Shown: positions 48,784-60,553 of the stretch, piece by piece | Numbering within the stretch: the first letter of the stretch is position 1 | Layout of the letters: each line of letters begins with the position of its first letter | Assembly (NCBI GenBank): GCA_900239685.1 | Contig: OENT01000083.1 | Span: forward strand, 62,001-126,000 | Reading direction: 5' to 3' | DNA length: 64,000 bases | Source: Rotaria macrura | Lineage: Eukaryota > Rotifera > Eurotatoria > Philodinida > Philodinidae | Position numbers and translations under genes: made by a program | The notes under the pieces: model-generated | Databases searched by the model: none | Seen by the model: only the letters and a program-made list of their open reading frames with translations | Told to the model about the DNA's origin: nothing

Positions 48784-49024
48784 CCCAGGTCGAACGATAC
48801 ATACCGTTGAGTGGACGCAGTTATACGGACCGTAACATCATTAAAATAGGGCTGTATACGGCCGTATTTTCACAGTATACGGCTCCGTATACTGTACTAT
48901 TTCTGGGCAAAGTAACAAAGGATCGTATACTGTGAAAATACGGCCCTATTTTAATGATTTTACGGTCCGTATAACTACGTCTACTCAACGGTCCGTAACG
49001 GATATCCGTTTTGATTGACCTGGG
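48784..49024. mobile_element. Foldback element with CCCAGGTC ends
   Basis: The 241-base element begins CCCAGGTC and ends GACCTGGG, with TA (in fact CTA/TAG) directly outside both ends, so a TA target duplication is possible. The whole element is one imperfect hairpin: about 48808-48895 pairs with about 48920-49000. Both arms are built of short palindromic words: CGGTCCG, CCGTATACGG, CGGCCG and GATATC. Outer words such as ACGGTCCGT occur on each arm. There is no coding capacity. Ends match the CCCAGGT side of the elements at 23.2 and 24.0 kb. Confidence 0.75.
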
Positions 49025-50486
49025 TAGCTACAATAGCAGTCACTATGTGATAGGTACTCGTCGAAATGTCATAAAAAGGTTGATATATATTACTGTTTGT
49101 GATATCGTTAAGACTAAATATCAGTTAGAGGACTAGTTTCTCTTGCTGAATTAAGTTGTGATAGTTATTTTCATCTCATATTACGATGACAGATCTGACT
49201 CTGGTAGTCAATAATAGTATCACATCAAATCTGTGCACTATTTTGAAACTTTATCAAAGTTTTGAGAGCTAAACTAATCAGTGAAATTACAGAGATAACC
49301 AAGAGGGAAATTCAACATCTAGATTGTTTACTTCGAAAACGTAACTTAAAAGTGAGTTAAAGGGAAGTCAAACAAGCTACCTTGAAAATGTTGTGAAGAA
49401 ATATGGATGGAATGTCGTTTTCCTGAATAAATACATATATTGCAGTTCGAGAACTTTTCTATGCATACAGTTTTTTTTAAATATCATTCTAATTCAAAAT
49501 AAAAATCTTTAGTGAATAGAAAAAAATCAACAATGCTTTTAGAAATTTTGAGATTTTCAAGATTAGATTTTGCTAAATTCAATGCACTACAAACACACTA
49601 TCATAAACCATCTTCTTTAGATTCATTTAAATAATATCCATTAAATAAACTACAGAAATTCTCTTCAAGGATAATCAACTGTATCAGAATAGCATTTTAT
49701 TTTTCTTAGGCCGCACTGGGAATATAGAGATATTTTTTCTTATTGATTTTTTAAACTATTGGACGAATTCTCGTGTTGTGTGAACTCATTCAAGAAAATC
49801 ATAATGAATATTAGCGTATGATTTCATATTAGGATAAATGCAAACACTCTTATTTTAATCAATACTGTGACATGAAGAACTTGATTGTATGGCGACTTTG
49901 TCACTTGAACGATTTACGAAACATCTTCATGAAATGTATCATAGAATCACTCATCTATTTGCGTTGTTTTAATCTTAAAAAACTCTTGTGACAACAAAAC
50001 TTTTAAGGAAGTACACGGCATGTTCCGGAATATTTCAGTCCCAGAAGCATCTAGGAATACAATTTACTCTAATGTTCTGAGCAAACTTTGATTGATATTA
50101 GATTTTCCAATAGATATTCTTCGCTGAAGCTCGTCGTACAATTAAAAGCTTGAAAACAATACGCAATCTCTGCTACACTGACATCTATTTAGTTTAGCTA
50201 CATGAAATATTATACTTCAATTATTGCTTGTTCACATTTTTTGTTTGTAGGTTTGTTGAAAAAGAAAAAAGAAATGACGAGAGAATAGAATTTATATTGA
50301 ATTATTTAAAACAATTAGAAATACAGAAGCAATAGTATGAAGGAAATAGTCTTAAGAAAGAGAGGAACGCGTTAGTAATCAATGAGTTAATTATTGTACT
50401 ATAGAAAAAATTTCATCAATCGGAGGCTAGATAGAAAAAAGTAAGTCATAGTGATGTTGACGTAAACGCAAAAGTGCATTCGCCTT
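49025..50486. other. AT-rich intergenic DNA
   Basis: This is the 3' flank of the minus-strand eIF4A gene. No other feature recognised. Confidence 0.4.
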
Positions 50487-52281
50487 TTATATATAATTGG
50501 CTATGTCCATTGGCATCTCTTTTACTGTAGTATTATAAAATTGTTCGATGCTTCGCATTAAACTTCGATCTTCGTCGGTAACAAAATTAATAGCGACACC
50601 TTTCCGACCGAATCGACCACCTCGACCGATCCTGAATAAAGAAAAAACGAATTCAATTTTTATGTTCTCTCTTTCATATCAAATATTTAAAAGTAAACGC
50701 ATACCGATGAATGTAATTTTCACGGTTGTTTGGTAAGTCGTAATTGATGACGACACTGACTTGTTGAACATCAATGCCACGTGCCAGTAAATCGGTTGTA
50801 ATTAATACTCGACTGGAACCAGAACGAAATTCTTTCATAATAGTATCACGTTCTTTCTGATCCATGTTACCGTACTACAGAAGAAGAAAAAAAATAATCA
50901 GTCATGAACGAATCATTGTGAAAAACGTCAAAAGATTCATATTCGTTTGATTTATCGAAAAACTGTGAAAGACTTTATGATTAGTTGAATATATAAAACA
51001 TGGACGCTGATCAAACTTGAACATACGAGTGTTTGATGAAATATAACGTTTAGAAACTTACTATAGCAGAAACGGTAAAATCACGCTCTGTCAATTTGTC
51101 TCTCAAAAATTCAACTCGTCGGCGAGTGTTACAAAAGATGACAGCTTTTGCAATGGACACTGTTTCGTAGAGATCACACAGAGTGTCCAACTTGAAGTCC
51201 TAATAATTAAGAAAACCAAAATATATGATAAATTGATTGAATGAAAATTATGACAAGTGACGATTGAACACTTACTTCACGTTGAACTTCGATATAAAAT
51301 TGCTGAATACCAGCAAGAGTCAATTCTTCGTTTTTGACGAGAATTTTAATTGGATTCATCATAAATTTCTTTGTTACTTCGAGAACGGTGCTGGGCATAG
51401 TGGCCGATAGAAGAATAGTCTAACATGATGCAAAACATTTTAAAAACAAAGAAACCATTTTTAGTCATACCTGAATATGTTCTGGCATCAGCATGAATAT
51501 ATTGTAGATTTGTTCTTTGAACCCTTCGTTGAGCATTTCATCGGCTTCATCTAAGACGATTATTTTGATATTCTTCCCCTCTAAAGACGATCGTCGTAAA
51601 AGAATCAAGATCGATGTCAAGTGTTAACGACTTACGAAGAGCTCTTCGTTGGAGCATGTCATAGACACGACCGGGTGTACCAACAACGATTTGTACGCCT
51701 GATTCAAGTCGTATGATATCATCACGAACCCTGTTACCACCGATACAAGCATGACATGTGACGCCCATATAGTCGCCAAGGGCTAGCACCACTTTTTGGA
51801 TCTACACACAATGAAAAATTGGTTTTCGCCGTTGAAAACCTCTGTATACCATACCTGTTGAGCCAATTCTCGCGTAGGCGCTAAAATGAGTGCTTGACAC
51901 TCTTTTAATTCCATGTCGATTCGTTGTAAAATTGATACAGCGAATGTAGCCGTCTTTCCCGTACCTGATTGTGCTTGAGCAATTATATCATGCCCTGAAA
52001 GAAATTTTATTCCTAATCGGTGCAATAATCAACCAATGGTATTTACTGACCCAAAATGCATGGCTTAATTGCACGTTGCTGTATAGCAGATGGTCGCTCG
52101 AAACCATAACCATAAATGCCACGTAAAAGTAGTTCGTGCAATTTCATTTGATCAAATTCTTCAACCATTTCAGTCCAATCACTCTCGATAGTTCCGTCTA
52201 AAATAAGGTAATATTAATTGGTATATTATTTCACTTTATTTCTTAAATAGACATACTTGGTTCCATCGAATGTACTGCCAT
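50487..52281 (-). CDS. eIF4A: eIF4A DEAD-box RNA helicase, nine exons
   Basis: Exons: 52281-52257, 52197-52051, 51994-51855, 51801-51636, 51580-51471, 51419-51276, 51199-51062, 50874-50705 and 50631-50487. All junctions are GT-AG and all phases close, giving 394 residues, the normal eIF4A length. Motifs in order: Q motif [13 protein letters not shown], motif I AQSGTGKT, Ia [10 protein letters not shown] (CIGGN), Ib [48 protein letters not shown] and [17 protein letters not shown]. The protein unwinds mRNA 5' leaders within eIF4F using ATP during translation initiation. FKEQIYNIF and the C-terminal [16 protein letters not shown] separate it from the paralogue eIF4A3, although eIF4A1/2 against eIF4A3 should be settled by a tree. 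Introns are 38 to 187 bases. A single codon-split first exon (25 bases) would be missed by simple frame scans. Confidence 0.95.
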
Positions 52282-55200
52282 GTTTGAACTCTGGTTGACG
52301 TCATTCCTAGAATAGATGGACAGGCCATTAGTAGACTGTCGATTTATTTATGCAAAGATTCATTAAGAGAAGAAAACAGTTGCTTGTCTGCTTGCTTTGA
52401 GATATTAGAATTGATTTAGTAGGATAAAATCTTTTCAATATTCGTCTTTCTTTTAGAAAAAGATTTAATATCAATATGATTACATAAGACACACCGCTAT
52501 GGTGGTAAGGGTTATGCAAAAGGTCAAAGACTCTCTGGTCAGAGAAATCATCAGGAAAGCTCGTAAAAACGCGTTATAATTTTAACGGTAATTATAAAAT
52601 CTTAAAAGGAGTTCTTATGAAAGGGTTTTGTTTTGCTTAAGAGATTTAACGAGTTTTTAAGCGTTAGATTTTCGAACTGAGTGTATCCATAGAGGGAACG
52701 ATCATATTCTAAATATCTATTTTGCTTCTCAGATCTGTGCAGTATGTTTATTATTTCTAGAGAGATAAGTTGAATTCGACAACCAAACGTTGAGCTGTAA
52801 TCTGATAAGATATAGGAGAAAAAGTATCCTTCCTTTTTTTAGTAGCATATTTTGAAGCATATCATCATTTTATAATCGATCTTGTCATGTTAATAAATAA
52901 TCCGAGTGGTCTATGAATATTAATATTTTAGATGATGTGCGTTCATATCGGCATAGAGTATTGGACTCAAGATCTTGCATTGTACCAGATCTCAAGATAC
53001 CACTTTATTTTATCATATTCAAGAAAATATTATGCATTCTTAACCGTTTTCGTCCATGCTAATGAAATGTTCTGCTTTTGAATGAGGTGGAAGTGACGAC
53101 AGTTGCTTTGGCAACGATCAAAAAAAGCTTACGTCTTAAAAACTTTAAAATTTTTTGTCTGATCAGTTAAGAAACATGTTTGTTTTAGTCATGGCTGTTC
53201 ACATTAAAAAACAATACAATTTATCAATACGATTCCCATATCAAATGTATAGAAAAGGATGGAGCCGGAAAAAAAACGGGTGCACAATGCTTACTCCACT
53301 ACTTGAGAAAACAAACAAACTGCATGAGTATGGAAGAGAATCGACTAATGGTGCATTTTAGTTTAATGTTGACTTCTTCCGAGAAAAAAAATGTCTTTTT
53401 CTATATCTTACGCGTACGAAGACTTGGAATTTATTTCGATTGTTTTTGATTTTGTTTGATTGACGCTCATAAATGAATTAAAGTAAAATTAAAGTACATT
53501 GAAAATATCTAAAATCAGAATGCATTAAAAACCGTTGAGTTCCGTAACAACACAAAGAAAAAAACCGAATTATTGTTGGATGATTGAAGTCACTTCGTTG
53601 CCCGAAAGAAAAAAAGGGATAGACTTTTATTGAAAAATGTTGATGTCTGATGATGTAGCAGTTTGTATTCACTATATTAACGTGTGATCTTGCGCAATCG
53701 AATTATTGCGAAATTACGAAGAAAAAATACCCAACATGACGTTAGTATTTTGAGGAAATAAAATAATATAAAAAATGTAATGAGCCAATAAGATGAAAAA
53801 AGCTATTGCTATCGGTAACTGAATCAGAAAGAATAGTTTTGTAAAATGAATGTGAAAAATAGTGCATACAATTAATTCTGTTTTTACTAGTGATGTTCGT
53901 AGCGCTTAGCAACATGCATGCACTTGTCGTTAGTTGTCGAGCAGTCAAATTTCAACATGACATACTTTCTCAGGCTTGGTAGATAAGAAAGATGAATAGG
54001 AGTGTGGGCATTAGTATTATCTAGCAGAATTTAAAGATACTTATTAGATGTTATAAATCTAATGGTTCAACAACTCTCACAGGTCGCATACAAGAGCTTC
54101 TCATTCAGCTATAACTCGCACCCAGTGCAAAATGTTTTGATTATAATCAGACTATTAAGCGGAAAAATCGGACTTTCTATTGAATTGTTTCATAAAAAGC
54201 TGGTTATGATCGAAATAATTTTCACTGGGCAGGATCTAGAGCTGTTCACCATCTTAGCGCTTGAGAACCTGAATTTCTATGACGTAACCACTGTTTTTAC
54301 AAAATATTTCAGTGACAAGTAAAGAGGACTTTTAAAGCAAAAATGAGATTTCCAAAAACGAAACAAGTGTTTTCATATCGGAAGGTAATTCAAATGAGTT
54401 TGCATGCTCTCGGTGGATATGACCGGAGCTATTGAAATCGAGCACAGCTCCCGAGAGCTGTAAAACTAACATCTCCAGTCAAACTTGTTCATTTCATGTC
54501 TTATTTTCATAATCTATCTTTTCTGATCGTCTGTTAAATTGTAATTCAGCTTTATTGTCTTCATTGAAACCATTTTATGTTGCACTTTCTGTTCACTTTT
54601 GATCTTACCGGATGTTTTTCTTGCTATGCATACTCTTTTTTCCTCTAAAAAAGGAGAATATATTCACCACAAGATAGAAGAATGGCTACTTGAGGGTTTT
54701 CGGGGTATGGGTGAGAGTATGTGAGTGTTAGTATGTACCTATAACTCAAACCTAACTAAGCCGACAGAAAAAACTATTACTTTTATTTTTCTTACTACTA
54801 TACAACAGTGCTTTCTGACATTTCTCATCGGTCAATTCAAGGCTCTGCATTATGCTAAATCTCAAAAGACGCAGATATTGAAAATTCTTTTTGTGGACTT
54901 TTGTCTTGGTGCGTTCTTGTCCAATGAAATCTACTGATGTCAAAACAAATTAATATGAAAGGTTTGGCCGTGACTGTGACTGAAATTATGCATATTCTCC
55001 CGAGTAACTGCCACATTCACATCTAAAGGATCAAACTTGAATAGCAGTAAATTGTACAAGCTTTCGAAGTTCTATTAAAATAAAAAACACGCTTGAAAAA
55101 TTTTAGAAAATACTTCGTTTCATATAATGAGTTCATGAAACACACACACAATTATATTTATTCAGATAAATATTATGGCTGTTTAAAAATGAAATATTTT

Positions 55201-58200
55201 CCTTTCTTGAAAAAATAATTAGAGAATACTCATGGATATGATTGAATACCAATTATATAAGTATGAATTTGCATTTGACTAAATCTATTAGAAATTATCT
55301 AAATAGTAATGATAGCTGATGGTAAAGTGCTTCTTTTCAAACAAAACAATCATTTACTAAGCATAAAATTATAAATAATATTGACTTAAATCAATTGAAA
55401 CGCGATGTTCTTCTCAATTAAAGGAGTTTTTTTAGACGTTGAATGATGTTTTTAACGAAGTGACTTTGAGCATCGTTCAATAGGAAAAACTGATGTTCTT
55501 TCAACTGTCTGATGATAAACATCAACTGTTACAACGGCACAACCATCCACATGTCACTCATCTTCTATTGAGTTTTAGGCTTCGGCTTCGATAGAAATGG
55601 CACATGGATGATTGATTGAGATCTTACAAGTGGCGACTCATATTCACACATAACTGTATGACATACGTATGTACGGTGTGACACGAAGCGATGATATGAT
55701 GATCGATGAATGATGAATCGTTCAGCCAAAGAAAGTTGTTGTTGTATTTCGCAAACCATATTGATTGTGGATGTGAGAGAGAGTATGGGTGATTGTAGGC
55801 ATCAAAGTAAGTCTTCTCTTTATCACTCAGTCACACCTATACCCCACATTCTCACAACACTCATACATACTTGTCCTTGACTAATCCAATGGCTCTGAAT
55901 AAAGGGATAAGCATTCGACAGATCAACTCACAAGATTAGCAGATTAGATAGACTAATGCTCTATTTATAAAGTTATTTTATCAGTGGGTATTTTGGAACC
56001 ACCGGGACTTCTATCAGGTATTAGTATTTTGATCATTCAATAATTCAAGTCGAATTATTCAACTGATTTCTTACGGTTATTCGAGGTATAGAAGTTAATG
56101 CTGATATTTTTTCGAGTTTCCATGCCAGTTATCATTTTGATATATAGATTTCCCAGGACATATTGATGATCTTCTATTCAAATCGGCAAAACAACGTCAC
56201 CAAAAAATTGAATAAATAAGATTTGGTACTGACCGGCCAAGCAGCGCGATAAGAGAATAAAATATAAAATAATCTATACAAATATAGAGTAGGAAGAGCG
56301 AAAACGCGTCCTATCTGTAAATTTCTTTTTGTTAAAATGATTATCATCGTGTAATGTGATACGAAATGGTGAAAATGTTTGTCAAGTTGTTTTACTATTT
56401 GATCGCATTGATGAATGATTGGAAGTTTTTTAATTCATGACTCATGCTTAAATAAGATGGCACCGCTTTTTTTTTCTTTTGATATTTTTACAATTTCTTG
56501 TTTATTTTAGCCTAACTTGGACGGATGTTGATCAGTGCGAATATTAGTCTGATGCGTCCATCTCATTGTATTTAGGTGCATGACGTAACGATTCATATTC
56601 ATTTGGATATTGAACAAATCTTTTTTTTCGATATGAGCGAGCGGTCTGTTAATTTCAGCTACTATGTATCAATTTAACTGGGTATGGATTTCGAGCATCA
56701 TTAACCTCAACATTGATCACTGTCACTACCCAATTAGTGAAATTCAGATGTATAATAGTTTACCCGCGTCAACGCGTGAACACTAATCCGCAGAACACAA
56801 AGAATAATAGTGTATTATGGTGGTTACATTTTTTAAAAGACGCAAGCTCTTGCACATGAAATGTTTTTAAGGATATACTTCACTATTCAGACGGACGACA
56901 TGTAAATAGGATACGAAGATAGATTTGAGTTGGTTGTGAACTTCGTGTGTTCGCATAATTGCTGAGAGTTTAGTCATTGAAGATTATCGACATGTTTGAC
57001 TTACTATTTCTCTTTGCAAGTATGGATTAGAGTGTTGATACGTAAGCTATACTTTGAAGCTAAAAGTTAATAAACTCTAAATGTATCGAGTAATCTTCTT
57101 GTTTGTTAGTCGATTTCATGTTGCATTATATCTCTTTTTACGACTAAAGAGCGATTAGCTTTTCGAAACTGTTTCTGCTTTATGGAAGTTTCTTGCCCTT
57201 GTTCATTGTTCGAATCAGCAAAGACAACAGAAAATGATTATGATCATGTACCAGACAAGAAGTATATTTCTAAGGCCTTGTCCCACTTAGCACTACGATA
57301 AAATAGACTCGAATGACAAAATATCGCGAATAACTAAAGTAAACTATCTTCTTGTTCTGTCCATGTAAAAGTATTTGAATTAAAATTCTATGTATATCTG
57401 AGCAGCCACATCATATGAAACCAATATGATTCTAACATGATAGTTCGGCCAAAGTGAGAACAAATATTGACTGAAATAAAGGAAAAATTTTTATATTCTA
57501 ACACATATGTACTTCTTATTGAAATCATTTTCCAACCAACTTCAACGTTGAACATATATCAATACTTCCAACTAAAAGACAGAATTGAATGAAACTAATC
57601 TTTTTCGTTAATTGCAGTCGATTTATATCTAGCGTAACCTTTAATTTAGAAAAACTAGGTGATACTAATCAATTTCTACCAAGTTTGATCTAAGAAATTG
57701 ACTTCGAACGTCAATAGTTTCCCGTCAAGTTTTCTATCGTTATACATCAATATTTTCTACAACTAATCCGAAAGCAATGCATAATAAAGCGATGAGCGTC
57801 ATGTATATCTTGCAATCTAATAGTATTTGTATTTCATATGTAAATAAATTAGTTTCTGTAGAAAGCAGGTATTTCACAAAATAAAACGTACAACGTAACA
57901 AGATAAGGCGAACCTGCTCCATTTATAATTATCCTATGGCGCTGTGTTTGCGGCAAATATATATCAGTAAAATTGTGTGATTTACATGAAAACAGCACGC
58001 AACCAGCTACTATCTGCATTTTATACAGCGCACAAGAAACTCATACCCATTGATCTCTCATAGTTGAACCTTCAGACCAACTATCAATAGTGAGTTATTA
58101 TTATAATTAGTCTTACTCTTTACGGAATTGATGTCTCCGAATGATAATTAAATAATTGCTCGAAATTTTGAAAAAATAGAAAAAAAGTGTCCACGAACAT

Positions 58201-58587
58201 ACACACGTTGTAACCATAGCGATGAATAATTCTACTTGACTGGAAATAAGACGGTTAATAAAGCAATATTTTATCAAGTCCATTTTCATAGATTACCTCG
58301 CTTCATCTATTTCGAATAATACCTGCAAAATTACATCGACATTTTAGGGAGTGAAACTCACTTCGAAGAAATATGAAGCATAAGATTTTAATAGAGTACA
58401 TGATACATTTTATTGCTATCCCAATTCGATATACTAACCCGTCTCTCAACATTAGCGCAGATGTCATCTTCGCAGATGTGTTTCCCTTTGATTCGTTTGT
58501 TTCATCGTTCTTTGTATTCGTAGCTTAGCTATATAAGCTAGTGCATTGTTTTCGCTATTCACTATGGTTTTATGTATCTAATCAAGT
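52282..58587. other. AT-rich intergenic DNA, over 6 kb
   Basis: Aside from the weak frame at 55565-55759, I see no convincing exon, RNA gene or repeat. Short frames at 53155, 54062 and 54725 lack recognisable motifs. Confidence 0.35.
55565..55759 (-). CDS. Possible 64-residue protein, unknown
   Basis: The frame MVCEIQQQLSLAERFIIH... to KPKPKTQ has a less AT-driven amino-acid composition than its surroundings (Gln, Arg, His, Ser and Pro). It has no signal peptide or membrane span and no family resemblance. It could be a last or single exon or chance. Confidence 0.2.
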   Translation of the reverse strand: MVCEIQQQLSLAERFIIHRSSYHRFVSHRTYVCHTVMCEYESPLVRSQSIIHVPFLSKPKPKTQ

Positions 58588-58708
58588 ATGAATCAGTCAA
58601 TAGTTCGCATAATGGATCTACCCGACGAAATCCTGCTCATAATTTTGAATAAACTCAGCAAACTCGATGTACTCCATTCATTTGTGGGTGTCAATATAAG
58701 GTTCAATA

Positions 58709-58936
58709 TGTTATGTCTTTATTTCTCTTATTCTCTTTCTCATTCTCATCTGATATCACCGAGACAGCAACGTGATGGTATGACTACAGAACGGAACAAA
58801 AGAGTAACCTCCTCTCGCATGGAATCGAACCATGCACCTCCTGCTTTCCGGGCAGACGTATTAACCACTGTACTAGAAAGGAGTGTGTATCATTCGTTCC
58901 GTCTTATGGCAGAAGGGGAACACTTCTGACATAACA
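58709..58936 (-). mobile_element. 228-bp insertion with Pol III promoter
   Basis: The ends are inverted repeats of nine bases, TGTTATGTC and GACATAACA, and the element is flanked by a 5-base duplication CAATA (58704-58708 and 58937-58941). TG...CA ends with a 5-base duplication are the signature of a solo LTR, and short TIR elements can also look so. On the minus strand it carries a tRNA-like unit with perfect A and B boxes (see 58809-58883) and ends in an A-rich tail (AGAGAATAAGAGAAATAAAG). So it mixes SINE-like content with LTR/TIR-like ends. No protein is encoded. Confidence 0.85.
58809..58883 (-). tRNA. tRNA-derived Pol III head inside insertion
   Basis: The minus strand folds as a tRNA: ends TCCTTTC/GAGAGGA pair over seven bases with one G-T. 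The D arm is GTA...TAC, and an anticodon stem TCTGC/GCAGG carries loop CCGGAAA (anticodon position GGA). A T arm CATGG-TTCGATT-CCATG follows. A box TAGTACAGTGG and B box GGTTCGATTCC match consensus. C at loop position 33 in place of the universal T, a short variable loop despite a Ser-type anticodon, and one extra base after the T stem show it is a tRNA-derived unit, not a working tRNA. Confidence 0.6.
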
Positions 58937-60553
58937 CAATAATTTGGTTTGTGACGTCAATTATACTCGTTCTGTTGAACTGATCAATAATGACTCAAAC
59001 GCTGATAACTGTTCGCTACCTGCTACAATGGTCGATCGATTTTGTTCTAACATATTGCCTGAAATACAACAAAATATTGAATGTCTTACACTCGAGCCGC
59101 TCTCTGTAGAACGTATTCTTAGTGCTGGGAAATATCCTCATCTATGGAAGTTGACTCTAGTTAAATTCGATCAACGGTCAGCATTACGCCTGTTTACTGG
59201 TAAGACAATTATCAGTTCGTTAGCATAGTTTGAGATTCTACGATTTACCCAATCAATTATTCTATGAATTCATTTTAGATGATTCACCATTTGCTCACCT
59301 TTTCAAAAGACAAGTCTTACACTTAATCGTTCTAATTGATGAAAGTTCATTGAGATCATCATTTGTCAGTTTGAACAATAACATATATGCACGCATTTTA
59401 TCGATGTTTCCCAACCTAGTCGATTTAGATTGTAGTCCAGCTAGTTTCTGGAAACAACATCCACGCTTAACAATCATTAATTTACCCCCTATGACTTGTT
59501 TCTTGCGGAATATTATTAACTTGCGTATAAATGTGGGCACATTGGATGATTGCTTGTATCTACTTGATGGTCGACTGGCTTGTCTACGTAATTTGTTCGT
59601 AAGAATCCACAATATTCAAGCCTCGACAGTAGATATTGGCAATACAGTAAGCATATTTGGAAAAAAATCCTCTGCCTATTTGATTAGTATTTTTATTCAA
59701 GACACTCACTCACCTGAAATCTTTCTCGATGACTTCGTGCACTCATCTAGCAGTATACGATAGTCATGTCTTGCCTCTGCTTCGTCGAATGACATCTCTC
59801 GAACAACTTATGCTATACTTCAGTGGTGCTGAACGGTCCGCATTTATAGATGGCACTCATTTCGAGAATGAAATTCTTATTCATATGCCACGACTTCAAA
59901 AATTTACTTTCAACATTCTTACCTACATTCATGTCATCGATGCAGTAAATCGGCAATCCAATGATGATATTCAGCGTACATTTCTCAATGAAAGATACGG
60001 TCAAGTCGCATGTTATATAGAATATTATACAGACGACAGGGCTCGGTCTCACGTCTATTCTCTTCCATACACGATGGATGAGATGCTTCAGATCAGCAAC
60101 AACTTTTCTAGAGGCCTCTATTCAAATGTCCGTCATTTGTTGCTAGGGGATTTGCTACTTCCATTCGAGCACGAGTTTTTTCTTCAAATTGCCCAATATT
60201 TTCCATTACTAGCTAATCTGAGTATCATCAACCAACAGCCTCAAAAATACAAACGATCGAATCAATTAGACAGAAATAGTCAAATATACCCAACTATAGA
60301 GTTTGGCCGTCTTACTCATCTCTCGGTCATGTGTGCACATACAGATTATATGGAGCAATTTTTGGTTGAGACGAATACGAGTTTACCACGTCTTGTTGAA
60401 TTAGAAATTTACTACGAAGATTTAGAAACTATAACTGAGAACTTTACACGTGATGCAACGCGTCACAGTTGTGCTAAGTTGGAACGTATGAAGTTTTTTA
60501 AATCAATGGTTCATTCTAAAAACTTTTATCAATATTTTTCTTCTTATAAATAA

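Larger units (their letters stand above)
58588..60553 (+). pseudogene. F-box/LRR gene broken by one insertion
   Basis: Coding parts are 58588-58708 plus 58942-59199, 59279-59646 and 59702-60553; the two introns (79 and 55 bases) are GT-AG with closing phases 1 and 0. An F box opens the protein (residues about 9-45, MDLPDEILLIILNKLSKLDV). Irregular leucine-rich repeats follow, for example MFPNLVDLDCSPASFW, NLRINVGTLDDCLYLLDG and YFPLLANLSIINQQ. Such proteins recruit substrates to SCF ubiquitin ligases and form a very large bdelloid family. Leaving out 58709-58936 and one copy of CAATA gives one continuous frame of 532 codons with no other defect. With the insertion the frame stops at 58927-58929 after 113 codons, so this allele encodes only the F box unless the insert is removed. 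Confidence 0.85.

Noticed and set aside
51547-51792. Apparent DEAD-box variant with an extra stretch after RRAL
   Set aside because: The extra residues are a translated 55-base intron (GTAAGT...TTTAG); splicing restores the normal LDEAD region.
59295-59612. 105-codon minus frame
   Set aside because: Antisense shadow of the F-box/LRR exon.
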